From Bacillota bacterium (GTDB taxonomy: Bacteria; Bacillota; Clostridia; Oscillospirales; Acutalibacteraceae): a DNA stretch of 64,000 bases. The position numbers and the translations under genes are program-made. The stretch spans positions 186,001 to 250,000 of the forward strand of contig JAEZGM010000019.1 in NCBI GenBank assembly GCA_023416955.1, in the 5' to 3' direction. Below, piece by piece: positions 8,853 through 18,240 of this stretch. The notes below the pieces were generated by a model that was not told the origin of the DNA, did not search any database, and saw nothing but the letters and a program-made list of their open reading frames with translations. Positions within the stretch are counted from its first letter, which is position 1. Each line of letters opens with the position of its first letter.

Positions 8853-10874
8853 ATGACACCTGATTTTAATGGCAAAAAAATGGCTTACGGCGGTGACTAT
8901 AATCCGGAGCAATGGGACGAGTCGGTCTGGGAAGAAGATATGCGCCTTTTTCATAAAGCGCATATTGATATTGTCACACTGAATGTGTTCAGCTGGGCGG
9001 CGCTTCAGCCCGATGAGGACACATACTGTTTTGACCGGCTGGATAAAATCCTCGATCTGGTTCGTAAAAATGGACTGCAGGTCTGTCTTGCCACTTCCAC
9101 GGGCGCACACCCCGCGTGGATGGCGAGGCGTCACCCGGATATTCTGCGTACGGAATTCAACGGGTTGAAGCGCAAATTCGGCGGCAGGCATAATTCCTGC
9201 CCGAACAGCCCGACTTACCGGGAGTACTCCGCGCGTCTGGCCGGGAAACTGGCGGAGCGCTACCGGGATATGGACAATATCGTCGCGTGGCATATCTCAA
9301 ACGAATACGGCGGGGAGTGTTACTGTGAAAATTGCGAAAAAGCGTTCCGCGTGTGGCTGAAAAAACGCTACGGAACTCTGGACGAGCTGAACCGTGTGTG
9401 GAATACGGCGTTCTGGGGGCATACCTTTTACGACTGGGGCGAAATTGTGCTGCCGAATCTGCTCAGTGAACACTTCGGGGAAGATCATACCATGTTTCAG
9501 GGGATTTCTTTGGATTACCGCCGTTTTAATTCCGAAAGCATATTGGAATGCTACCGCGGAGAATATGAAGCGATCAAGTGCTTTACACCCGACATCCCGG
9601 TGACTACCAATTTTATGGGCTTTTATAAACCACTCGATTACCAAAAATGGGCGCCGTATCTGGACTTTATTTCATGGGATAACTACCCGATGAACGAAGA
9701 CCCACCGGCGAGAATGGCACTGAGTCACGATTTGATGCGCGGACTGAAACACGGTCAGCCGTTTATCCTGATGGAGCAAACGCCCAGTGTGACGAACTGG
9801 CAGCCCTATAATGCGCTGAAACGCCCCGGAGTAATGCGATTGTGGAGTTATCAGGCGGTCGCGCATGGGGCGGACGCGGTGATGTTCTTTCAGATGCGCA
9901 GGAGCGTCGGCGCGTGTGAAAAGCTGCACGGGGCAGTCATCGACCATGCCGGGCGTTCCGATACCCGCGTTTTCCGCGAAGTGGAAGCGTTGGGCGTGGA
10001 GCTGGAAAAAATCGGCGGCGCAACGCTGGGCGCAGTTACCGACGCAAAGGCCGCGATTCTGTTTGACTGGGAAAACTGGTGGGCGGTTGAGTATTCAGCG
10101 GGGCCGAGCCGCGAGTTGCGCTACTGCGACGAAGTCATGAAGTACTATTCCGCGCTTCACGGACTGAATATTCCGGTTGATATGGTGGCGGTGGGCGACG
10201 ACCTCAGCCGTTACAGCGTGGTGGTCACGCCGGTGCTGTATATGACGAAAACCGGCTGTGACGAAGACCTGCGCCGTTTTGTGATGAACGGCGGTACGCT
10301 GATTACCACGTTTTTCAGCGGAATCGCCGACGAACATGATGTGGTTGTGCCGGGGGGCTACCCCGGTCGGCTGAGCGACATTCTCGGCATCTGGGTAGAA
10401 GAAACGGACGCGCTGCCCGAAAATATGGAAAATTCATTCGTTTACGGGGGCAGGGAATACCCTGCAAGACTGCTTTGTGATCTTCTGCACACGGAGGGGG
10501 CGCATCCGCTCGCCGTTTACGAACAGGATTTTTATCAGGGAATGCCGGTGCTGACCTGCAACGCGCTCGGAACCGGACGCGCTTATTATGTGGCCGCGAG
10601 TTCAAGTGACGAGTTTTATACCGATTTTCTTGGCAATGTCTGCAAAGAAGCCGGCGCAAAAGCGACAGTACCCGCAAAGCCGGGGCTGGAAGCGACCCGC
10701 CGCCGCAATCAGAACGGCAGTTTCCTGTTCCTGCTGAACCACGGCGGCGAAGCGCAGACTGTCGTGCTGGAAAATACCTGCCGCAGTCTGCTGACCGATG
10801 AGGAATACTCGCCGGGTTCGGTGCTGATGATTGCGCCCAAGGACGTTAATATTCTGCATGAGCAGGATTCCTGA
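8853..10874 (+). CDS. Beta-galactosidase, glycoside hydrolase family 42
   Basis: A 673-residue cytoplasmic enzyme of typical GH42 length. The N-terminus AYGGDYNPEQWDESVWEEDM is diagnostic. The acid/base Glu lies in HISNEYGG (about residue 150), followed by the zinc-type cysteine cluster CYCENC; the nucleophile Glu lies in ILMEQTPSVTNW (about residue 308). A beta-galactosidase trimerisation domain and a small C-terminal beta domain follow. GH42 removes terminal beta-galactose, and some members act on alpha-L-arabinosides. It is the first gene of an enzyme series with an SGNH esterase, GH29 and GH3, none with a signal peptide. Confidence 0.93.
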   Translation: MTPDFNGKKMAYGGDYNPEQWDESVWEEDMRLFHKAHIDIVTLNVFSWAALQPDEDTYCFDRLDKILDLVRKNGLQVCLATSTGAHPAWMARRHPDILRTEFNGLKRKFGGRHNSCPNSPTYREYSARLAGKLAERYRDMDNIVAWHISNEYGGECYCENCEKAFRVWLKKRYGTLDELNRVWNTAFWGHTFYDWGEIVLPNLLSEHFGEDHTMFQGISLDYRRFNSESILECYRGEYEAIKCFTPDIPVTTNFMGFYKPLDYQKWAPYLDFISWDNYPMNEDPPARMALSHDLMRGLKHGQPFILMEQTPSVTNWQPYNALKRPGVMRLWSYQAVAHGADAVMFFQMRRSVGACEKLHGAVIDHAGRSDTRVFREVEALGVELEKIGGATLGAVTDAKAAILFDWENWWAVEYSAGPSRELRYCDEVMKYYSALHGLNIPVDMVAVGDDLSRYSVVVTPVLYMTKTGCDEDLRRFVMNGGTLITTFFSGIADEHDVVVPGGYPGRLSDILGIWVEETDALPENMENSFVYGGREYPARLLCDLLHTEGAHPLAVYEQDFYQGMPVLTCNALGTGRAYYVAASSSDEFYTDFLGNVCKEAGAKATVPAKPGLEATRRRNQNGSFLFLLNHGGEAQTVVLENTCRSLLTDEEYSPGSVLMIAPKDVNILHEQDS

Positions 10875-10949
10875 CGCTAAACGGCCGGTTCGTACCCTTT
10901 GCGGCGAACCCGCTTGCTATTTTGTGTTTTATTGAAGGAGACAACCGTC

Positions 10950-11603
10950 ATGTTACTTGAAAAAAACAGCCGGCTGATTATGGCCGGCGACTCCGTTACA
11001 GACTGCGGCAGAAACTATGACGCGATTCCCGCCGGGTGGGGTTCTTTTGGCGACGGCTATGTCAGCCTGGTTAACGCCTGTCTGACAACTCTTGCGCCGG
11101 AGCAGGAGATTATGGTGGTGAACCGCGGCGTAAGCGGCAATAACATTCGGGATTTGAACGCGCGCTGGGAGCGTGACGTTCTGGCGCTCAAGCCCGATTA
11201 TATTTCCGTTATGATCGGAATCAACGATGTCTGGCGTTATTTTGATGCGCCGCTGCAGCAGCCGGAGTTTGTGGACAAAACCGAATTTGAGGATACCTAT
11301 TGTACACTGATGGAAAAAACGCTGCCGCAGGTGCGCGGTATGTTTGTCATGAGCCCGTTTATGGCGGAGCCGAACCGTGGAGACCCCATGCGGAAGACGG
11401 TAGAGGAATACGCGGCGATTGCGCGGCGTACAGCCGAGAAATACAAAGTGCCCTATATTGATGTACAGGCGAAAGTTGACCGTTTCCTGCAGTCGCTCTC
11501 TTCTTACGTTATCAGCAGCGACCGGGTTCACCCGAACCTGCAGGGGCATATGATTCTTGCCAAGGCGTTTCTGGACGCCGTAAGGCTGGATTGGAATGCG
11601 TAA
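10950..11603 (+). CDS. SGNH/GDSL-family hydrolase (probable carbohydrate O-acetylesterase)
   Basis: A 217-residue SGNH hydrolase. ATG 10950 follows GAAGGAG at 10934-10940; an upstream in-frame start at 10899 has no such site. All four family blocks are visible: the nucleophile Ser in IMAGDSVTDCG, Gly in NRGVSGNNI, Asn in MIGINDVWRYF and the Asp/His pair in SSDRVHPNLQGH. No signal peptide. Placed between GH42 and GH29, it most likely removes acetyl groups from sugars on imported oligosaccharides, although lipid or other ester substrates cannot be excluded from sequence alone. Confidence 0.87.
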   Translation: MLLEKNSRLIMAGDSVTDCGRNYDAIPAGWGSFGDGYVSLVNACLTTLAPEQEIMVVNRGVSGNNIRDLNARWERDVLALKPDYISVMIGINDVWRYFDAPLQQPEFVDKTEFEDTYCTLMEKTLPQVRGMFVMSPFMAEPNRGDPMRKTVEEYAAIARRTAEKYKVPYIDVQAKVDRFLQSLSSYVISSDRVHPNLQGHMILAKAFLDAVRLDWNA

Positions 11604-11614
11604 AGGAGGATGGT

Positions 11615-13096
11615 ATGCTGACACAATTAGAAAAAGACTATCTGCGCACCATTGACGAAACCATCGCGGCGGGGCCGTATGACGCGACATGGGAATCGCT
11701 TGCGCAGTTTGAAACGCCGCTTTGGTTCCGGAACGCGAAATTCGGCATCTTTATCCACTGGGGGCTGTACAGCGTAGCGGCTTTCAATAATGAATGGTAT
11801 TCCCGCAATATGTATATTCAGGATAAGGAAGAGTTCCGGCACCATGCGGAAACCTATGGCCCGCACAAGGAGTTCGGATACAAGGATTTTATTCCGATGT
11901 TCACCGCGGAACAGTTCAGGCCGGAGGAATGGGCCGCTTTATTTAAGGAATCCGGCGCGCGCTATGTTTTCCCCGTGGCGGAGCACCACGACGGGTTCCA
12001 GATGTACCGCAGCGCGCTTTCACATTGGAACGCCTATGAGATGGGCCCCAAGCGTGACTTGCTGGGCGAACTGAAACAGGCGCTGGAGGCGGAAGGTCTT
12101 ACATTCTGCGCCTCTTCACACCGTGGAGAGCATTGGTTCTTTATGGGGCACGGTCAGGAATTTGACAGCGACATCCATGAGCCGATGAAAAAGGGTGACT
12201 TTTACTGGCCGGCCAAGCCGGAACCGGACAATCAGGCGCTGCAGAGCACGCCGTACCCGACGGAAGAATTCCTGACGGACTGGCTGCTGCGAACCTGTGA
12301 GATCATTGATAATTACCGGCCTAAGGTGCTGTATTTCGACTGGTGGATTCAGCACGAGGCATTTAAACCGTGGCTGAAAAAGCTGGCCGCCTATTATTAC
12401 AACCGCGCGGCGCAGTGGGGGTTCGACGGGGAAATTTGCTACAAGCACGACGCGATGATGTTCGGGAGTGGAATTGTAGAGGTGGAGCGCGGCAAATTTA
12501 CCGAAGCAAAACCGTATTACTGGCAGACCGACACCGCAATTGCGCATAATTCCTGGTGCTACACCACGTCGCTGGACTACAAAACCCCGCGCCTGATTAT
12601 TCTGAATCTGATCGATATTGTCAGCAAGAACGGAAATATGCTGCTGAATGTCGGCCCCAAAGCTGACGGCACCATTCCGGACAAGGACAGGGAAATCCTG
12701 CTGGAGATCGGAAAGTGGATGAAGGTAAACGGCGAAGCAATTTACGGCAGCCGCCCGTGGCGGCGTTCGGGCGAGGGCCCCACGAAGGAAGCGGAGGGGC
12801 AATTCACCGACGGCGAGGAACACGCTTATACGCCCGAAGATATTCGCTTTACCGTGCGAGGCGGCAGCATTTACGCGTTTGTACTACGCTGGCCGGAGGA
12901 CGGCCGCGTCACAATTTGTTCGCTGGCGGAATCCTCTAATCAGGATCGGCCGGATTTTCACGGGCTGATGGAGGAGGTCAGTGTGCTGGGCAGCGCAATA
13001 GCGCCGCGGTGGCAGGCGGACGAACACGGACTGCATCTGGAAGCACCCGGGGTTCACAGCGATTATCCGGTTGTCATTAAAGTGGAAGTGGAATAA
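11615..13096 (+). CDS. Alpha-L-fucosidase, glycoside hydrolase family 29
   Basis: A 493-residue GH29 enzyme. ATG 11615 follows AAAGGAGG by 5 bp. Family marks are the N-terminal WFRNAKFGIFIHWGLYSV, the EHHDGFQMY block, and the nucleophile Asp in VLYFDWWIQ at about residue 242, then NMLLNVGPKADGTI before a C-terminal beta-sandwich. It hydrolyses terminal alpha-L-fucose. There is no signal peptide, so it acts on imported material. It begins 11 bp after the SGNH gene and so is cotranscribed. Fine specificity (alpha-1,2 versus 1,3/1,4) is not readable. Confidence 0.92.
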   Translation: MLTQLEKDYLRTIDETIAAGPYDATWESLAQFETPLWFRNAKFGIFIHWGLYSVAAFNNEWYSRNMYIQDKEEFRHHAETYGPHKEFGYKDFIPMFTAEQFRPEEWAALFKESGARYVFPVAEHHDGFQMYRSALSHWNAYEMGPKRDLLGELKQALEAEGLTFCASSHRGEHWFFMGHGQEFDSDIHEPMKKGDFYWPAKPEPDNQALQSTPYPTEEFLTDWLLRTCEIIDNYRPKVLYFDWWIQHEAFKPWLKKLAAYYYNRAAQWGFDGEICYKHDAMMFGSGIVEVERGKFTEAKPYYWQTDTAIAHNSWCYTTSLDYKTPRLIILNLIDIVSKNGNMLLNVGPKADGTIPDKDREILLEIGKWMKVNGEAIYGSRPWRRSGEGPTKEAEGQFTDGEEHAYTPEDIRFTVRGGSIYAFVLRWPEDGRVTICSLAESSNQDRPDFHGLMEEVSVLGSAIAPRWQADEHGLHLEAPGVHSDYPVVIKVEVE

Positions 13097-13280
13097 TCAA
13101 ATCCCGCGTATTCGGCAAAAAGTGCCACTGCGTCCCGGCGGAAGGCCTTACAAAACGGAATTTCCCGTTTTCTGCCGTGCCCGCGGCGCAGAACATACGG
13201 TGGATACAGTCGGCTTAGACGGCAGAAAATAGAAATCCGCCACTTCACCGAACAGGAGACTTTGTAAGGGGGAAATTAAA

Positions 13281-15452
13281 ATGAAATTCAGCAAAGCATG
13301 GCGTGAAACCGCGGAAAATCTTGTGCGGCAGATGACGCTGGAGGAAAAAATCGGAATGGTGCACGGGAACGGACTGTTCCGCACCGAGGGCGTGGAGCGC
13401 CTGGGCATTCCGCCGCTGACCATGTCGGACGGCCCGATGGGCGTGCGCAATGAGTTTGAAAACGGTGAGTGGAAGCCCATCGGCAATACGGACGATTATG
13501 TTACTTACCTGCCCAGCAACAGCGCGCTTGCCGCAACCTGGAATCGTGGCCTTGCGTATAAAATGGGTCAGGTTTTGGGGGAAGAAGCGCGCGGGCGCGG
13601 CAAGGACATTATCCTTGCGCCCGGCGTGAATATTAAGCGCAGCCCGCTGTGCGGGCGCAATTTCGAGTATTTCAGTGAAGATCCGTATTTGACAAAGGAA
13701 CAGGCCGTTCCGTATATCAACGGAGTGCAGGAAGCCGATACCTCTGCCTGCATCAAGCATTTTGCGGTAAACAACCAAGAAACCAGACGGCTTGAGGTTA
13801 ACGTTGAAGTCAGCGATCGCGCTTTGAAGGAAATTTATTTTCCGGCGTTCCGCGCGGCGGTGGACGCCGGCGTGAATTCGGTCATGGGCGCATACAATCA
13901 GCTTCGCGGAGAATTTTGCTGCCAGAGCAAGCTGCTGCTGAATCAAATCCTGCGGAAAGAATGGGGCTTCAACGGCTTGATTGTTTCCGACTGGGGCGCC
14001 GTGCACAACACGGAACTGGCCGCGGAAAGCGAACTTGACCTTGAAATGTCTGTCACAAATAACTTTGATGAGTATTTCATGGCAAAACCGCTGCAAAAGG
14101 CGATTGAGGAAGGCAGAATTCCGGAGTCGCTTCTTGATGAAAAGGTCATTCACATTCTTATGCTGATGCAGAAGCTGTACATGCTGGACGGCGCGCGCAA
14201 AAGCGGTTGCTACAATACGCCCGAACACCGCCAAATCGCACTGGAAGCCGCCCGTGAATCCGTCGTTCTTCTGAAAAATGAGGGAAGCCGCCTGCCGCTG
14301 AACAGGAAAAAGCTCAAAAAGCTTTTGGTAATCGGCGACAACGCGGAGCGTATTCACTCCAACGGCGGCGGCAGCGCGGAAATTAAGGCGCTGTATGAGA
14401 TTTCCCCGCTGATGGGGCTGAAATCAAAGCTGGGAGGCAACACCGCGGTGAAGTATGTCCGCGGTTACTGCCCCGACCCGGCCGAATCCTCTGCTGACGA
14501 TGTAAACTGGCAGGAGGCAAGCCTGCGCGAGCTGGGGAAGAAGGCAGTTTCCGACGCGCCGCGGGAGGTGCTGCGCCGGAAGCGGGAAGCGCTCCGCGAA
14601 GAAGCGGTGCGGCTGGCGGCGGAATACGAAGACGTGATTCTGTTTGCCGGGCTGAACCACGACTGTGATTTGGAAGGGTACGACCGCCCCGGTCTCCAGC
14701 TGCCCTACGAGCAGGACGAACTGATTCGGGAAGTCCTGAAAGCCAACCCGCGTGCTGTGATTGTTGTGATTGCCGGTTCGCCGGTTGATATGGGCGCGTG
14801 GAAAGACCGGACACAGGCCATTGTCTGGGGCTGGTACGCCGGAATCGAGGGCGGAAACGCCATGGCGGAGGTGCTGCTGGGCGAAACAAATCCTTCCGGA
14901 AAGCTGCCCGAAACATTCCCGAACAGCCTTTCCGATTGTCCGGCGCATACGCTCGGGGAGTTTCCCGGCGGCGATACCGTCCGCTACGGAGAGGGAGTCT
15001 ATGTCGGCTACCGCTATTTCGATACCTACAGCGTGGAGCCGCAGTTCTGCTTCGGGCATGGGCTTTCCTATACGGAGTTCAAATACGAAAATCTGCGCGC
15101 CGAAATGACCGAAGGCGAAATTGACGTACAGGTGAAAGTCAGCTGTGACGTGACCAATACCGGCTCGATTGCGGGCAAGGAAACGGTTCAGCTTTATGTG
15201 CGCGACGGGGAATGCTCCACTGACCGCCCGGCGCAGGAGCTGAAAGGCTTTGTAAAGCTGGAGCTCGCGCCCGGTGAAACGGCGACCGCGGAGTTCATAC
15301 TTGACCGTACTTCGTTTGCATTCTACGATGAAAGGGCGAACTCCTGGTCGGTTGAACCGGGAAGTTTTCTGCTGACAGTAAACAGCTCTTCGCGCAACAA
15401 GCGCTTGGAGCGGGAAATCGAGCTAAAACACGCATACCGCTTTGCGGATTGA
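13281..15452 (+). CDS. Glycoside hydrolase family 3 (beta-glucosidase type)
   Basis: A 723-residue GH3 protein. Blocks in order: MTLEEKIGMVHGNGLF and SDGPMGVR near the N-terminus, the substrate motif CIKHFAVNNQETRR, the nucleophile Asp in LIVSDWGAVHN at about residue 236, the GH3 C-terminal domain (residues about 310-580) and a fibronectin-III-like domain at the C-terminus (VTNTGSIAGKETVQLYV). It removes beta-linked glucose or related sugars from non-reducing ends. No signal peptide. It lies 184 bp after GH29 with a small hairpin near 13155-13175 between them, so it is probably cotranscribed or weakly uncoupled. AAGGGGG precedes the start. Confidence 0.92.
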   Translation: MKFSKAWRETAENLVRQMTLEEKIGMVHGNGLFRTEGVERLGIPPLTMSDGPMGVRNEFENGEWKPIGNTDDYVTYLPSNSALAATWNRGLAYKMGQVLGEEARGRGKDIILAPGVNIKRSPLCGRNFEYFSEDPYLTKEQAVPYINGVQEADTSACIKHFAVNNQETRRLEVNVEVSDRALKEIYFPAFRAAVDAGVNSVMGAYNQLRGEFCCQSKLLLNQILRKEWGFNGLIVSDWGAVHNTELAAESELDLEMSVTNNFDEYFMAKPLQKAIEEGRIPESLLDEKVIHILMLMQKLYMLDGARKSGCYNTPEHRQIALEAARESVVLLKNEGSRLPLNRKKLKKLLVIGDNAERIHSNGGGSAEIKALYEISPLMGLKSKLGGNTAVKYVRGYCPDPAESSADDVNWQEASLRELGKKAVSDAPREVLRRKREALREEAVRLAAEYEDVILFAGLNHDCDLEGYDRPGLQLPYEQDELIREVLKANPRAVIVVIAGSPVDMGAWKDRTQAIVWGWYAGIEGGNAMAEVLLGETNPSGKLPETFPNSLSDCPAHTLGEFPGGDTVRYGEGVYVGYRYFDTYSVEPQFCFGHGLSYTEFKYENLRAEMTEGEIDVQVKVSCDVTNTGSIAGKETVQLYVRDGECSTDRPAQELKGFVKLELAPGETATAEFILDRTSFAFYDERANSWSVEPGSFLLTVNSSSRNKRLEREIELKHAYRFAD

Positions 15453-15481
15453 TATTTTAAAATAGGAACCTCATCATTGTT

Positions 15482-15536
15482 ACCTACAACAGAACGGCAT
15501 GGCTCCGGGCAGGAACCATGCCGTTCTGTTGTAGGT
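15482..15536. terminator. Perfect 21-bp inverted repeat after GH3, probable terminator lacking a T tract
   Basis: Left arm 15482-15502 (starting ACCTACAACAGAACGG) and right arm 15516-15536 are exact complements around a 13-base loop. It lies 30 bp after the GH3 stop. Neither side carries a proper T run, which is odd for an intrinsic terminator, so it might instead protect the 3' end of the mRNA. Confidence 0.55.
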
Positions 15537-15846
15537 TAAGCGCAAACGGCCATCGGTTGACGAAGGTTCCCCAACCGTATTAAAAAACGAAGGAAGAAAT
15601 GTCGTGAATGACATAAATAGTCTGACACATTCAAAGGTACAATTTACAAGGGACTATACAGGTTAACAGGTGCTGTTCCGCCCGCCATATTTCTCATGGA
15701 TAAAACAGGAATTGTTCTGAATTTGCAAAATATTTACTTTTTCTCCCTAAAAATCTGGACTTGAGCGAGTGTCCATGATAAAATAAATCGAAAAAGTCAT
15801 TTACATATATTTACTTTTTTGAAATGAATAAGCGAGGTTGAAGAAA
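15537..15846 (+). other. Intergenic region before the DUF1266 gene
   Basis: About 310 bp with no gene seen. There is a small hairpin CGGTTG...CAACCG at about 15554-15577 and AT-rich sequence near 15720-15830 that presumably holds the promoter of the next gene. No -35/-10 pair with proper spacing stands out. Confidence 0.4.
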
Positions 15847-16869
15847 ATGAGTATTATGGAAAAAATTATTGGTCTTGTAGTTGTTGTCGCTGTTGGCGCC
15901 GTGCTGATACTAATTATTTATCTGGGCTCGATGTACGTGCTAAGATGGAGGCAAAAAGGAATTAATCCCCAAAACGCATTTCCACGCAACCCCAAAGGCG
16001 GCGGGCTGTCGAAGGATCGGCAGCGTGCGCTGAATGTCGGCGCTATTCTTTCCGGGAGTAACAGTGACTTTTGTGATAGTCTGCAAACAAGCAAATCTGT
16101 TGCAAAGAAAACAATCGAGAATATCTTGGCGCGTGATTGGGAGATAGCCTCTGCGGAAGAGGCGCTGAATAGGCTGGAAGACCTGAAATATAACGGGCAT
16201 CGTCAAATGTGCAGCATTATCTTAAAAAATGCTTCGGCATTGCTTGCACCGGGAGCGCAGCCATCTGTGAATCCCCGCGATATTTACGAACAGACAGGTT
16301 TCTCAGTGCTTGATAAAAGAATATTAACGGAATATTCTGACGAAGTTGCACTTGCAGAAAAACACATTGATTTGATTGATGAGATGTTAAAAGCATCATC
16401 TTTTGAGGATATCAAAGAATATCAGACTTTGTTTGGCGACGAAGAGACATTTTCTGTCTGCATACAGATTTATCATCGGTTCTATGAACAATGCCTTCTT
16501 TATGCAAGCCGTATTGTTAACTTGGAACAAACGCTGCCAGACTTGCAGAAAGAGGGTTTCTTGGGGGAGAATCTCTCTGAACTTGAGAGTATTGATGTAA
16601 CAGCTTGGGATATGGGGCGCATGGTTAATGTTGCCAGATATAGTTATGATTTAGGATATATCTCGGAAAGTCAGGCATGGGACTACATTTTCTTTGCGGA
16701 GCGGGAAAGTTCGTTACACTATGCGGATTGGGCGGATTTCGGCAAAGCATATATTATAGGTCGCGCACTATGGGGCGGTAAAAATCTGAACCTTTATGAC
16801 GCAATGAAAACAGTAAACAAGTTGAAAAAAGATAAAAAAAGTCCTTGGGCACTCGTGTCTTTGCATTGA
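15847..16869 (+). CDS. DUF1266-containing protein with N-terminal membrane anchor
   Basis: A 340-residue protein of unknown function. The N-terminal residues 5-30 (MEKIIGLVVVVAVGAVLILI) form one membrane anchor; the rest is predicted cytoplasmic. The C-terminal third has the DUF1266 pattern WDMGRMVNVARYSYDLGYIS, then FFAERESSLHYADWADFGKA and RALWGGKN. Proteins of this type occur as isolated genes in many bacteria and their role is not established. ATG 15847 is preferred over the in-frame TTG at 15838, which overlaps the AGCGAGG ribosome site. It stands alone, and its lower GC than the GH genes suggests a separate transcript. Confidence 0.7.
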   Translation: MSIMEKIIGLVVVVAVGAVLILIIYLGSMYVLRWRQKGINPQNAFPRNPKGGGLSKDRQRALNVGAILSGSNSDFCDSLQTSKSVAKKTIENILARDWEIASAEEALNRLEDLKYNGHRQMCSIILKNASALLAPGAQPSVNPRDIYEQTGFSVLDKRILTEYSDEVALAEKHIDLIDEMLKASSFEDIKEYQTLFGDEETFSVCIQIYHRFYEQCLLYASRIVNLEQTLPDLQKEGFLGENLSELESIDVTAWDMGRMVNVARYSYDLGYISESQAWDYIFFAERESSLHYADWADFGKAYIIGRALWGGKNLNLYDAMKTVNKLKKDKKSPWALVSLH

Positions 16870-17227
16870 GTACCAAACAGGGAGACGCCTATTCACCTGA
16901 TACAGACTGGAAAATTGGATAAGGGATTCCACATATATACCCGATCCGGCTGCTGAAAGCAGACTGTCAGTTACGGTTTTTCCCACCGCTTCTTCTCCAC
17001 TTCAAGCCCCTTCGGACGGAATCCCCGAAAACAAAAAGGCTGCATATTCCCTTTCCGGGAGTATGCAGCCTTAATCGTAATGCGGTTGGCAGAATCATTC
17101 GGCGCGTCTGTAATATGCCCTTTAAGCGCTTGTGCAAACCACCGGTTAACTGGTGGTTTTGATTTAATGAAATACAGTAATAATGCTGACAGCAACGATA
17201 AAAGCTGTAATTGCGCTGCGTCTTCGC
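16870..17227. other. Convergent intergenic region between DUF1266 and psuG
   Basis: No gene is seen. It contains the minus-strand terminator at 17035-17072 and a near-palindrome AAACCACC...GGTGGTTTT at about 17137-17161, whose right end runs into TTTTG and could stop plus-strand transcription. Confidence 0.5.
17035..17072 (-). terminator. Terminator of the psuKG operon
   Basis: AAGGCTGCATATTCCC pairs with GGGAGTATGCAGCCTT (one wobble). Read on the minus strand the stem is followed by TTTTTGTTTT, a strong T run, about 160 bp beyond the psuG stop codon. Confidence 0.85.
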
Positions 17228-18154
<927 letters not shown>

Positions 18155-18177
18155 TCAAGACTCCTTACTTTTTGTAG

Positions 18178-18240
18178 CCAGTAAATTTTAGAAAACATCC
18201 AAAAAAATGGAAATCGGTTCTGTTTTCAAATGATCTGACT
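18178..18240. repeat. Dispersed foldback repeat, family 1, copy A (between psuK and psuG)
   Basis: A 63-bp element. Its reverse complement begins AGTCAGATCATTTGAAAACA and matches copy C (53965-54027) at about 53 of 63 positions by hand alignment, and matches both ends of copy B (36152-36249). The ends are imperfect inverted repeats. The TAG stop of psuK (complement of 18239-18241) lies in the end of the element, so insertion may have set the psuK C-terminus. Confidence 0.75.

Noticed and set aside
13245..14357. 370-codon open frame on the minus strand
   Set aside because: Opposite the GH3 gene, whose catalytic blocks are intact; the long frame reflects the GC-rich codon pattern.
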